Below, piece by piece: positions 25,926-35,002 of a stretch of DNA of 64,000 nt (position 1 is its first letter; each line of letters starts with the position of its first letter). The stretch covers positions 401,933 through 465,932 of the forward strand of contig NZ_JACHXW010000001.1 in the NCBI RefSeq assembly GCF_014192395.1. Direction: 5' to 3'. This DNA comes from Paenibacillus endophyticus. Lineage in GTDB: Bacteria > Bacillota > Bacilli > Paenibacillales > Paenibacillaceae. Under the pieces are notes generated by a model, which did not search any database, was not told the origin of the DNA, and was given only the letters and a program-made list of their open reading frames with translations. The position numbers and the translations under genes are program-made.

Positions 25926-28146
25926 GCTCATCAAGCGCACTTCCCTTCGGGTAAAGCTTGCCGCAACGGTGTTTCTTTTACTTCTTATCGTAACGGTTAT
26001 CGTCCTTTTTCAGAGCAACGAGCTGTCGCCTGCCAAGGCACTGGAGCTTGCTGGAATCGAGGAGCCTTCAGCCACGTTATCTCCGCTCTATGAGGGGGAA
26101 GCCTGGAAGCCGGAGCCGGAAACGGACGGCTTCGCTGAAGCGCTGGAAAACGATGATTTCGCGCTTTATATCCATCCTGCCAGCACGCAGATTGCTTTGG
26201 TAGACAAACGGAGCGGGTATAGATGGAGCAGCAATCCTGCCGAGGAGCAGCTTAACGGTGAAACGGTTAAGGGGGTATTGCTGGCCAATCTGAAATCGCC
26301 GTTCGTGCTCACCTACGTTAGGACGCAGGGGAAGGACCAGACGATTCGCGAGGTGCTTAACGCCGGCGATCCCAAGGTTCAAACGACGCTGATCAGAAAC
26401 GAAAACGGGCTGCAGGTCTCTTACCTGTTCACGGAAAAGCAGCTTGGCTTTACGATTCAATACGAGCTTACGCCGCAGGGGCTGAAAGCTCGTATTCCAA
26501 GCGAGGGCATTAAGGAAGAAGGGGAATATTCGGTCTTTACGGTTGACTTGCTCCCGTATTTCGGTGCAGCAACCACAGAGGAAGAGGGTTATATCTTCGT
26601 GCCGGACGGCCCAGGCGGGCTGATTCGCTTCGATAGTGAGCGTGCCGGGGTATCCAGAGGTTATATCCATCAAGTATACGGCCTTGAATTGACCAATTCC
26701 GGAAATTGGAGCCGTTCGGGGGAGAGACGGGAGAACATCGCGTATCCCGTGTTCGGCATGAAGCGGGGCAGCAATGCCTTTATGGCCGTGCTGACTAAGG
26801 GAGGCGATTCCGCGAACATCGCCGCGATGCCGCCCGGACTTAAATCGGGGCTATACAACGTGTACACCAATCAGATCTACCGCGAGGAGTATTTGTACCG
26901 GATGAGCAGGCTCGCGGCGCCGCTCAAAGCGGTGCAAAAGCAGCGCCTGCAAACGGACAGGGAAATCGAATATCGATTCCTGAACGGCGAGGATGCCGAT
27001 TATGTGGGCATGGCGACAGCCTATCGCGACTATTTGACGGAAACAGGCAAGCTGAAGGAAAAGCTGAAGCCAGTGGAGCATACGCCGCTCTACCTGAAAA
27101 TTATGGGAGGCAGCTATACCGAAGCTTTTAGCAAAATCAAGTATATGACGGCAACGACCTTCGCGCAGGCGGCCCGCATCGTCAACGGTCTTCGCGAGGA
27201 AGGCGTCGCTAATATGAAGGTCGTCTACTACGGCTGGCAAAACCAAGGGGAATACGATTTGTATGACCGTTTTCCGATCGAGGAATCACTTGGCGGCGAA
27301 GCGGCAGCGAAGGATTTCTTGGCCGAGATGAAGGGAAAAGGCGTCGATGTGCTGTTCGAGGACGACTTCGTATGGATCGATTCGGAAAACTCGGATTTAT
27401 CCGGCAAGACGAATGGCATCCGCGGCATTGATGAGACAGTGTTTATCGACGAAGGCTGGTTCATCAGCAAGCCGGCACGGACCGTTGCGATGGCTTACCA
27501 GACGATGGAGAAGCTGAAAAAAATAGGCGTATCCGGTATGCTGTTCAATTATTTGGGCGAAATGGTGTTCCATGATTATGACCCGTCCGGCATTGCAACC
27601 CGCGAGGATACCATTGCTGTGTATGACGGTCTGCTCGCTTATGCGCAGAAGACGCTGGGCTCGGCAGGCGTATACCGCGGCAACGATTATACAGTCGGCC
27701 AGACCGACTATATTGCCGGGCTTCCATCGGAATCCAGCTACGATTTCATGGTTGACGAGACGGTACCCTTTTACCCGATTGCGCTGCATGGCTATGTTTC
27801 GTATTCGTTCGGCGACGGAAATTTGCGAAACGATGTGGAGGCCGAGTTTTTGAAAGCAATCGAGTACGGCGCGATACCTTCCTTCTTTCTGACCCATGAG
27901 GATTCCAGAACGCTGAAGTACACGTCGGCGAGCTTCCTGTTCAGCAGCAAATATGAGAAGTGGACGTCACGTATTCTGAAGGAATATGCGGATTTCGATT
28001 CCCTTGCGCCTGTTTTCTCACAGACGATCATAGATCATGAGAAGCTTTCGGAGTCTAGATTCGCGACGGTTTATGAGGACGGCACGCGCGTCGTTGTCGA
28101 TTACGGTACGAACACATTCACGGTGGAGAAGGGGGCGGGCGCCTAA
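25918..28146 (+). CDS. DUF5696-like extracytoplasmic protein, probable TIM-barrel
   Basis: 742 residues with a single N-terminal membrane helix (about 12-30), so it is anchored outside the cell. GGAGGTGA precedes the ATG, which overlaps the Yip1 gene. Middle beta-sandwich-like region (60-330), then a region with alternating strands and helices rich in acidic/aromatic motifs (MKVVYYGWQNQGEYDLYDRFP, VDVLFEDDFVWIDSEN, MLFNYLGEMVFHDYDP, VPFYPIALHGYVSYSF). The layout resembles glycoside hydrolase barrels of the GH101/alpha-galactosidase kind, but no verified catalytic pair can be named. I recognise it as the DUF5696 group seen beside such transporters; enzymatic activity is inference. Confidence 0.75.
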   Translation: MVELIKRTSLRVKLAATVFLLLLIVTVIVLFQSNELSPAKALELAGIEEPSATLSPLYEGEAWKPEPETDGFAEALENDDFALYIHPASTQIALVDKRSGYRWSSNPAEEQLNGETVKGVLLANLKSPFVLTYVRTQGKDQTIREVLNAGDPKVQTTLIRNENGLQVSYLFTEKQLGFTIQYELTPQGLKARIPSEGIKEEGEYSVFTVDLLPYFGAATTEEEGYIFVPDGPGGLIRFDSERAGVSRGYIHQVYGLELTNSGNWSRSGERRENIAYPVFGMKRGSNAFMAVLTKGGDSANIAAMPPGLKSGLYNVYTNQIYREEYLYRMSRLAAPLKAVQKQRLQTDREIEYRFLNGEDADYVGMATAYRDYLTETGKLKEKLKPVEHTPLYLKIMGGSYTEAFSKIKYMTATTFAQAARIVNGLREEGVANMKVVYYGWQNQGEYDLYDRFPIEESLGGEAAAKDFLAEMKGKGVDVLFEDDFVWIDSENSDLSGKTNGIRGIDETVFIDEGWFISKPARTVAMAYQTMEKLKKIGVSGMLFNYLGEMVFHDYDPSGIATREDTIAVYDGLLAYAQKTLGSAGVYRGNDYTVGQTDYIAGLPSESSYDFMVDETVPFYPIALHGYVSYSFGDGNLRNDVEAEFLKAIEYGAIPSFFLTHEDSRTLKYTSASFLFSSKYEKWTSRILKEYADFDSLAPVFSQTIIDHEKLSESRFATVYEDGTRVVVDYGTNTFTVEKGAGA

Positions 28147-29039
28147 TGCAAGCAAAAGCGAAGGGACGCGCTGCGCGTCTCTACCTGTGGAAAGGCTACG
28201 GCATGGGCCTGCTGTTCATGCTGCCGTGGATCATCGGGTTTGCCCTGTTCGTGCTCATCCCGATCAGCTGGTCCTTGTTCATGTCCTTCAACAAAGTCCA
28301 AGTGGCCGTCGGCGGCTTCAAATATGAATGGATCGGCATGCGCAATTACCGCGACGCGTTTCTCAAGGATAATGTTTTCCCGATAGAGCTGATAACGTAT
28401 ATCCAGGAAATGCTGCTGATGGTACCGATTATCGTCATATTCGCGCTGCTGATCGCCTTGATGCTCAACCAGAAGTTTCCGGGCAGATTCATATATCGGG
28501 CATTGTTTTTCTTGCCGGTCATCTTCGCGACAGGGCAGGTGCTATCCGAGCTGTTCCTGCAGGGCGCTGGCGATATTCCGTTTCTCGAGCAGTACAATTT
28601 GCTGCCGCTGGTTGAGGAGTATGTCGGCAAGCAATTCGCGGAAACGGTTATGGCTGTTCTCGGCAAAGCAATTCTTATTCTGTGGTATTCAGGCGTGCAA
28701 ATTCTTATCTTTATCGCAGGTTTTCAGACGATTTCGCCGACCATATACGAGGCTGTACGCATCGACGGCGCATCGCCTTGGGACAGCTTTTGGAAAATAA
28801 CGCTGCCGGCATGCGTACCGTTCATCAGCTTGAATGTGCTGTATACGATTATCGACCTGTTCACCTTCCCGCTTAATCCGGTTTTGAAGCACATCAAAGA
28901 CAATATGTTTAAGGTCGATACCGGCTATGGTTACGCCAGTGCGCTCGCGTGGATTTATTTTGGCATTATTTTCGCGCTGATCGCCATCGTATTATGGCTG
29001 TTCAGCCGGAGCCTCAAGACTAGGAGGGCGCATTCATGA
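28146..29039 (+). CDS. Sugar ABC transporter permease (MalF type), second pair
   Basis: 297 residues, six helices, EAA loop YEAVRIDGASPWDSFWKITLP. Its ATG overlaps the preceding TAA by one base (TAATG) and its own stop overlaps the next ATG, showing tight coupling. A second permease pair in one operon with the first implies two channels sharing one ATPase, or alternative pairings. Confidence 0.92.
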   Translation: MQAKAKGRAARLYLWKGYGMGLLFMLPWIIGFALFVLIPISWSLFMSFNKVQVAVGGFKYEWIGMRNYRDAFLKDNVFPIELITYIQEMLLMVPIIVIFALLIALMLNQKFPGRFIYRALFFLPVIFATGQVLSELFLQGAGDIPFLEQYNLLPLVEEYVGKQFAETVMAVLGKAILILWYSGVQILIFIAGFQTISPTIYEAVRIDGASPWDSFWKITLPACVPFISLNVLYTIIDLFTFPLNPVLKHIKDNMFKVDTGYGYASALAWIYFGIIFALIAIVLWLFSRSLKTRRAHS

Positions 29040-30019
29040 TTGCTGCAATGAAGTCAGAACTGTCCAAGGCAAGCCGCAGCTTAAGAGGCGTGCTTTGGAG
29101 CCGAAAGGCGCAAAAAACGAAAATGCTTGTGCTCGGCCGAAGCCTCTCCGACGGCTTGCTCGCCAAGCTTGTCATCTATTTGCTGCTGTCCATCGTTGCT
29201 TACCTGTATTTGCAGCCAATTCTGTACATGGTCAGCACGATGTTCAAGAATATGAGCGATCTGCTCGATCCGACCGTGAAGTGGATTCCGCGTGAAATTA
29301 CCTGGGAGAACATCTCGAAAGCGCTCAAAGGGCTGCAATATCCGGAGGCGCTTCGCAATACGGCGTTAATCTCGGTTACCTGCTCGCTCGTGCAAGTCAT
29401 CATTTGCGCTATGACGGGCTACGCGCTGGCTAGGCTGGCTCTGCCGTTCAAGGGACTTTTCACCGCGCTTATCATTTTGACCTTTTTGATTCCGCCGCAG
29501 GTCATTATCATTCCGCTATATGTCATTTTCAGCAAGCTCGGGCTATTGAATTCACTATTTGTCTTTCTTATTCCAGCCTTATTCGGGCAAGGGCTGAAGG
29601 GGGCGCTATTCATTCTGATCTTCCGGCAGTTTTTCAAGGCGCAGCCGCCAAGCCTGGAGGAAGCGGCGAAGCTCGACGGCGCATCGACGGCAAGACTGTT
29701 TTTTGGAATTATGCTTCCGCTTGCGAGATCGGCCTGCCTTGTCGTCTTTCTCTTCTCGTTTATCTGGTATTGGAACATGTATTACGAGCCGTCGATGTTT
29801 CTGAGCAAAGGCTTTACGCCGCTGTCGATTCGCCTCGACATGCTGGAGGAAGTGCTTAATCCATCGCTGCTCGGCAACACGCGCACCATTGTGAATCCAA
29901 TTACGGAAAGCACCAAAATGGCGGCTGCATTTTTCATTATTCTTCCGCCGATTCTCGTATTCATGTTTCTGCAGCGCTGGTTCGTAAGCGGAATTGAGAG
30001 AACGGGCATTGTCGAGTAG
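29036..30019 (+). CDS. Sugar ABC transporter permease (MalG type), second pair
   Basis: 327 residues, with an unusually long cytosolic N-terminus (about 45 residues, basic) before the first helix. EAA loop LEEAAKLDGASTARLFFGIMLP. Starts in an ATGA overlap with the preceding permease. The binding protein at 30373 follows after a 353-bp leader and is the likely partner of this pair. Confidence 0.92.
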   Translation: MIAAMKSELSKASRSLRGVLWSRKAQKTKMLVLGRSLSDGLLAKLVIYLLLSIVAYLYLQPILYMVSTMFKNMSDLLDPTVKWIPREITWENISKALKGLQYPEALRNTALISVTCSLVQVIICAMTGYALARLALPFKGLFTALIILTFLIPPQVIIIPLYVIFSKLGLLNSLFVFLIPALFGQGLKGALFILIFRQFFKAQPPSLEEAAKLDGASTARLFFGIMLPLARSACLVVFLFSFIWYWNMYYEPSMFLSKGFTPLSIRLDMLEEVLNPSLLGNTRTIVNPITESTKMAAAFFIILPPILVFMFLQRWFVSGIERTGIVE

Positions 30020-30123
30020 GGAATGCGGAATGTTGAGGAGGTGATGCGGCGGAGATCGGTTCGAAGCGGCATGGAAACACGAGGGGAAGGCTCATGGAGC
30101 AGCGTTTGCTTGACAGAGAAGCG

Positions 30124-30135
30124 GTAAGCGCTTAC
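30124..30135. promoter_or_regulatory. cre-like / LacI-type palindrome GTAAGCGCTTAC
   Basis: Identical to the 12-bp palindrome at 17797 and placed 20 bp before the tandem repeats in the leader of the binding-protein gene. Suggests the last gene has its own promoter under the same regulator as the whole cluster. Confidence 0.5.
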
Positions 30136-30143
30136 GAAAGCAG

Positions 30144-30354
30144 AACACAAAACAAGGTTTATGCTTACGAGGCGAGTTTTGCTTTAAATACTCATGTAAT
30201 GAGTATTTGTAACACAAAACGAGGTTCATGCTTACGAGGTGAGTTTTGCTTTAAATACTCATGTGATGAGTATTTGTAACACAAAACGAGGTTCATGCTT
30301 ACGAGGTGAGTTTTGCTTTAAATACTCATGTGATGAGTATTTGTAACACAAAAC
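30144..30354 (+). repeat. Three 67-bp tandem repeats plus partial fourth, each with a hairpin
   Basis: Copies start at 30144, 30211 and 30278 with constant 67-bp spacing and very few differences; a 10-bp partial unit (AACACAAAAC) begins at 30345. Each unit holds the inverted repeat AAATACTCA-TGTGA-TGAGTATTT and outer CAAAAC/GTTTTG arms. The block fills most of the 353-bp gap 30020-30372 and ends 18 bp before the ATG at 30373, so it forms the 5' leader of that gene. The rest of the gap holds the palindrome at 30124 and nothing else I recognise. Confidence 0.92.
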
Positions 30355-30372
30355 TTTTGGGAGGTTAAAAGA

Positions 30373-31737
30373 ATGAAAAACAAACGCGGCTTTACTTGGA
30401 TGTTGTGTATCGTACTTATGTTTTCGGTTATTCTTACAGCATGCTCAGGCAATAATGGGGGCACCAACGCTCCAAGCAATGCAGCCGAAGCGACCGATCC
30501 GCCGGCAACGACGGATAACCAGCCAGCGCCGGAAGAGAACAAAGAGCCGGTTACATTGAAGTTGATTTCCTGGTCGGATTCCTACACGGAGCTTTACAAA
30601 AAGTTCAACGAAAAATACCCTTGGATTACGATCGAGCAGGTGCCGGTTAACAGCCAGCCGATTATGGAAATTATCGCTTCGCTCGAAGCAGCGGGAACGC
30701 CTGCCGATTTAACGTGGATCGACAGCGACTTGATTACCTTCGACCAAGCGGGTCTTGTCGAGGATCTAACGCCTTATATTGACAAGGATCCGACGTTCCA
30801 AGACGTTCAGCTTCCTGAAGGCTTCTTCGATACGATGACGTACAAGGAGAAGAGGCTTGCCGTTCCTTTTGTAGACGTACCAATGTGGATTCTAGTCAAC
30901 AAAGACCTTCTCGCCAAGCATGGCGTGGAAATGCCTGCTAACGATTGGACGTATGACGACTTCCGTGAGGTTGCCAAAAAAATTACGGATCCCGAAGCGG
31001 GAGAGTACGGCTTGACCACGCAGCCTGAGTTCCAAATGCGCGTGCTGAGCACGAAAGCGATTGCGGATGGCCATGCGGCTAACATCCATTATATGAATGA
31101 GGATTTGACGCAAAGCTTGCTGAACACGCCTGACGTTATGAACGATGTAAGATGGCTGTCGGACTTCGTTTGGAAGGACGGCTCCATGCAAAGCAATGCG
31201 AAAGCTGCTGAAACAGGCGATGTGACAAGAGAATTCATCAACGGCAAGACTGGCTTCGCAATCGGCGGAGACTGGGTGCTGCCTGGCCTTAAGAAGGACG
31301 CTAAATTCGAGTGGGATGTACTGCCTTTCCCAAGAGGAAAAGTAAGCCAGCCTGGATACAGCATCTACGGACCGCTTTCCTTGCTAAGCGGTTCGAAGCA
31401 TAAGGAAGAAGCTTTCTTATGGATCAGCTTCCAGTTCTCGAAGGAAGCGCAGAAGTGGAAAATCGACCAAGGCGCGAATGCTTCAGTCATTGATCCGGAA
31501 TTGACAGCTTATTACGATGAGACGCCAATGTGGGAAGGTAAAAACAAAGAGGCAGTAAAAATCGCCAAAGAAAACGCGAAGATTCAGCCTGGTGTTACTG
31601 TCCCGGCTTGGTCCGAATACAACTGGAACAATATTTTGAACGAAATTATTTTTGATGGAGCCGATATTAACCGCCTTATTCCGGAAACGGAGAAATGGAA
31701 TAAACGGACGCTTGAGGTTCGCGAGTCTTTGAAATAA
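30373..31737 (+). CDS. Sugar ABC transporter substrate-binding lipoprotein, paralogue of the one at 1096
   Basis: 454 residues. GGGAGG 9 bp before ATG; signal peptide with lipobox LTAC (Cys near residue 24) then a Thr/Pro/Asn linker. Family 1 SBP signatures match the protein at 1096 nearly block by block (AGTPADLTW, RLAVPFVDVPMWI, GEYGLTT, INGKTGFAIGGDW, KWKIDQGANASVIDPELTAY). Last gene of the cluster; its separate leader with repeats may allow higher expression of the binding protein than of the membrane parts, as is common for importers. Confidence 0.93.
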   Translation: MKNKRGFTWMLCIVLMFSVILTACSGNNGGTNAPSNAAEATDPPATTDNQPAPEENKEPVTLKLISWSDSYTELYKKFNEKYPWITIEQVPVNSQPIMEIIASLEAAGTPADLTWIDSDLITFDQAGLVEDLTPYIDKDPTFQDVQLPEGFFDTMTYKEKRLAVPFVDVPMWILVNKDLLAKHGVEMPANDWTYDDFREVAKKITDPEAGEYGLTTQPEFQMRVLSTKAIADGHAANIHYMNEDLTQSLLNTPDVMNDVRWLSDFVWKDGSMQSNAKAAETGDVTREFINGKTGFAIGGDWVLPGLKKDAKFEWDVLPFPRGKVSQPGYSIYGPLSLLSGSKHKEEAFLWISFQFSKEAQKWKIDQGANASVIDPELTAYYDETPMWEGKNKEAVKIAKENAKIQPGVTVPAWSEYNWNNILNEIIFDGADINRLIPETEKWNKRTLEVRESLK

Positions 31738-31850
31738 CAGAGCGGGTCCTCTATTCAAAGCTACCATCAAAGCATCTAGGGCTCCTAATGATAGCAGTCA
31801 CAGAACGAAATACTTGACTTCTAGTCATAGTAGTCAAAGCAGTTACCCAA

Positions 31851-31897
31851 ACACCTTAAGCGGGAGCTTTTATCGCTTAGGGTGTTTTTTTGTTAAG
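31851..31897 (+). terminator. Terminator of the transport cluster
   Basis: ACACCTTAAGCG pairs with CGCTTAGGGTGT (one G-U) and is followed by TTTTTTT. Confidence 0.88.
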
Positions 31898-31995
31898 AAC
31901 TAATCATCCGCATGATCGTTCCTGCCGATTAGACGTACGATGTTCTTTTCGTTATGCTTAGTTGAAGGAAGTCGCATACCGGGAGGGAACAATCA

Positions 31996-32694
31996 TTGAA
32001 TGAGGCGATATTGGTCGTAGAGGACGAGCGTCGAATCGCTCGTCTGCTCCAGATTGAGCTCGAAAGCGAGGGCTATGAGGTGCGGCTGGCATCTGATGGC
32101 GTAGACGGCTGGGGCGAGTATAAAGCAGGGGGAATTGCACTTATTATATTAGATGTGATGCTTCCGGGAATTAGCGGGCTGGATTTGCTGCAGCGCATAC
32201 GAGCCGTAGACAGCGATACACCAATTATTATGCTGACAGCGAATAGCACCGTATCGGACAAAGTTACCGGTCTCGATCTTGGAGCTAATGATTATATGAC
32301 GAAACCGTTCGAGATGGAGGAATTGCTCGCTCGCATTCGGGCCTCATTCCGCAAAGGATCGGCTCGCGCCAGCGACGAGCAGCATGTTGGCGAGTGGTTG
32401 ACCGCATCCGATTTGAGGCTTAATGAACGTACACGCGAAGTAGAGCGAGCCGGTCAAGCGATCGCGTTGACGCAGCGCGAGTTCGACCTGCTCACCTATT
32501 TGCTGCGCAACAAAAAACTGGTGCTCAGCCGCGACCAGCTGCTTGCTGAAGTATGGGGCTACGATTATGCGGGCAATACCAATGTCGTGGATGTCTACAT
32601 TCGATATGTGCGGAAAAAGGTGGACGAGGGCTTTGGTGCCGAGCTCATCCATACGGTTCGCGGCATCGGTTATTGCATTAAGGATGCGACATGA
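31996..32694 (+). CDS. OmpR/PhoB-family response regulator
   Basis: 232 residues from TTG 31996, which has GGGAGGG upstream; no ATG in frame fits the family N-terminus (AILVVEDERRIARLL). Receiver domain with phospho-acceptor Asp in LIILDVMLPGISG and Lys in DYMTKPFEMEEL; C-terminal winged helix (LTQREFDLLTYLLRNKKLVLSRDQLL). Overlaps the kinase gene by 4 bp. Likely targets include the two PepSY genes downstream. Confidence 0.94.
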   Translation: MNEAILVVEDERRIARLLQIELESEGYEVRLASDGVDGWGEYKAGGIALIILDVMLPGISGLDLLQRIRAVDSDTPIIMLTANSTVSDKVTGLDLGANDYMTKPFEMEELLARIRASFRKGSARASDEQHVGEWLTASDLRLNERTREVERAGQAIALTQREFDLLTYLLRNKKLVLSRDQLLAEVWGYDYAGNTNVVDVYIRYVRKKVDEGFGAELIHTVRGIGYCIKDAT

Positions 32695-34049
32695 AGCTGG
32701 GCAGCAAGATTCATCTCTACTCGTCGGTGTTGTTTACGGTATTGCTGCTCATTGCCAATGCGACGGTATATACGGTTTTCTCGAAAATGATGCTGGAGCG
32801 CGAGCTGGATAAGCTAGCTGCGGAAACGAAGCAGGCTGCCGCCGCATTGCGTCTGGCAGACCAGCCTGCTGCAACGACAGAGCTGCTCCGCGCTTATGTG
32901 CCGCTGGAAGGCATGCTTCAATGGGTGCCTGAGGCCGAGAATGGCAGCGGCATACTTGTAACCTCTGCCTCGGAGACAGATCTGAGCAATGAGAAAGCGG
33001 TTTATTCTGCGGAGCAAACGCAGAAGCGATTGAAAATAGAAGGTAAAAGCTATAGCTTTGTGTCTATTCCGATCATTGGCGCAAACGGAGACGTGGCCAA
33101 TGTACAGGCGACAGAGAGCCTTGAGGAGCTCATGGAGCTGCTTCAAATATTGCGTCTTGTTCTAGTCAGCGTATCGGCGGCGGTGCTTGTACCCGTGCTT
33201 ATTTCCAGCGGGTTGCTCGGCAGGATTGTCATGCGCCCGATCTCGGCTATGACGCGGACGATGCGCCAAATTACCCGCAGCGGTCAATTTATGAGGTTGA
33301 AGCAGGAGGGCAAGTCACGTGATGAATTGGTGGAGATGGGTGAAACCTTCAATGATATGATCGGTTTGCTTGCGGAGAGCTTCATGAGACAGGAGCAATT
33401 CGTATCGAATGCTTCACATGAGCTTAAGACGCCGTTAACTATTATCGAAAGCTATGCCAGTCTGCTTAAGCGAAGATTGCGCGATCGGCCGGAGCTGCTA
33501 GAGGAATCTATTGAGGCGATTCATTCGGAGGCCGTGCGGATGAAAGGCTTGACGGAACAGCTGCTGCTTGCCATGCCGCGCAGCGAGTGGAAGATTGAAC
33601 GGGAACCGCTTGATTTGCTGCCATTCGCCGAGCAGGCTGTCGCATTTTTCCGAAGTGCGTACGGGCGTGAGATCCATGTGGTCTTGCAGGGGGAAGATAG
33701 TGTGACGGTTATGACCGATCAAGACAAGCTGAAGCAGGTGCTCTTTATCTTGTTGGACAATGCGCGCAAATACAGCAATGACAGGATCGAGATCGAACTG
33801 GGGCGTGCAGACAAGGATAGTTATCTACGCGTGAAGGATCTCGGCATCGGCATTCCGGCAGAGGAGCTCTCGAAAGTATTCGAACGTTTCTATCGCGTGG
33901 ATAAATCCCGCAGCAGAGATCAGGAGCCAATAGGCGGTACGGGGCTCGGTCTATCGCTTGGGAAAGAGCTGGCAGATGCGATAGGGGTAAAGCTCGTTCT
34001 GGAAAGTATCCAAGGCAAAGGAACGACGGCGACGATTCGGATTCCATGA
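32691..34049 (+). CDS. HAMP-containing sensor histidine kinase
   Basis: 452 residues. Two membrane helices (10-30 and about 150-172) flank an extracellular sensor domain; HAMP at 175-230; HisKA box with phospho-acceptor His in FVSNASHELKTPLTIIES; HATPase_c with N-box ILLDNARKYSN, DLGIGIP and GGTGLGLSLGKEL. ATGA overlap with the response regulator makes a standard two-component pair. Stimulus unknown. Confidence 0.94.
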   Translation: MKLGSKIHLYSSVLFTVLLLIANATVYTVFSKMMLERELDKLAAETKQAAAALRLADQPAATTELLRAYVPLEGMLQWVPEAENGSGILVTSASETDLSNEKAVYSAEQTQKRLKIEGKSYSFVSIPIIGANGDVANVQATESLEELMELLQILRLVLVSVSAAVLVPVLISSGLLGRIVMRPISAMTRTMRQITRSGQFMRLKQEGKSRDELVEMGETFNDMIGLLAESFMRQEQFVSNASHELKTPLTIIESYASLLKRRLRDRPELLEESIEAIHSEAVRMKGLTEQLLLAMPRSEWKIEREPLDLLPFAEQAVAFFRSAYGREIHVVLQGEDSVTVMTDQDKLKQVLFILLDNARKYSNDRIEIELGRADKDSYLRVKDLGIGIPAEELSKVFERFYRVDKSRSRDQEPIGGTGLGLSLGKELADAIGVKLVLESIQGKGTTATIRIP

Positions 34050-34184
34050 AGGATGTCGATGGCGCTGTCTTCTAAATGACGCAAGCATACAGATCGGCAA
34101 GTTCAGCCGATTGTTCTCAGCAAATTGTAAGAATCGTCATTTATACTAGAAAGCTAGACGGATAAGAACAAGTGGAGGGACACC

Positions 34185-34880
34185 ATGCACAATCGTAAAT
34201 GGCGAATAAGCGTAGTTGCAGCAGTAATAGCAATAGGCGTTATCCTTGCATGGGCGACATATATCACCCTGTCACGAGCTGACCGTTCCCATGGAATGAC
34301 GCTGGCTGCGGCGGAAGAAGAGGTGCTCGGGCAATATGAGGGAGAAATCGTTGGCAGCAAGGAGCATGGCGAGGGGTATGTCCTACAGCTCCGATCGATG
34401 AAGGGTTTATATGAGCTGACGGTTGAGCCTGCGGGGATCACAGACATTCGAAGTCTGGAGCGGTTCGGCTCTAGCGATCCTGTTGCGTCACCAGGGACGG
34501 TATCGCCTGTGCCAACGGACAGCGGGGTGGTTAGCGATGAACCGTCCCAGAACCCCACGGAATTACCGACTGATAAACCAGCGGCATCACCCGCAGAGAC
34601 GAAGATGCCGGAATCAACGCCTAAGCCTGCCGTACCCGCAGCGACGGTCAAGCCGACAACTAACCCAACTATACTTATTTCCGAACAGCGGGCATCCGAG
34701 CTGGCGCTCAAGAAAATCCCCGGCAAGGTTAAGGATATCGATATGGAAAATGAGGGCGGTAAATGGTACTTTTTTGTTGAAATTGAAACGAATGATGGTC
34801 GTGAGGCGGACGTTCAGCTGAATGCGGCATCTGGCGCGATCGTATCCGTCACATGGGACGATGAAAGCGACGATGATTAG
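34185..34880 (+). CDS. Membrane-anchored PepSY-domain protein
   Basis: 231 residues. One N-terminal membrane helix (8-28), a first PepSY-like region (35-100), a Pro/Thr/Ser-rich linker (105-165), and a C-terminal PepSY domain (ILISEQRASELALKKIPGKVKDIDMENEGGKW...). GTGGAGGGA precedes the ATG. PepSY proteins beside OmpR-type two-component genes are common and often respond to envelope or metal stress; whether this one inhibits a protease is unknown. It lies 135 bp behind the kinase and may have its own promoter. Confidence 0.85.
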   Translation: MHNRKWRISVVAAVIAIGVILAWATYITLSRADRSHGMTLAAAEEEVLGQYEGEIVGSKEHGEGYVLQLRSMKGLYELTVEPAGITDIRSLERFGSSDPVASPGTVSPVPTDSGVVSDEPSQNPTELPTDKPAASPAETKMPESTPKPAVPAATVKPTTNPTILISEQRASELALKKIPGKVKDIDMENEGGKWYFFVEIETNDGREADVQLNAASGAIVSVTWDDESDDD

Positions 34881-35002
34881 GTTTATCATCAAATTCTAAT
34901 GTTTCTGTAATGGTTCTCTTAGATTTCAGGTGTAAGTTATAGATATAGCAGCAAAGGCACCTGCAGATCACAAACAAGAGAATCTTAAAGGAGATGTTGA
35001 AG

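Noticed and set aside
30094..30279. 61-residue frame running through the 67-bp repeats
   Set aside because: No ribosome site; its sequence is only the repeat read as codons (period 67 is not a multiple of 3).
30144..30354. CRISPR array
   Set aside because: Repeats are contiguous with no unique spacers, and no cas genes are present.
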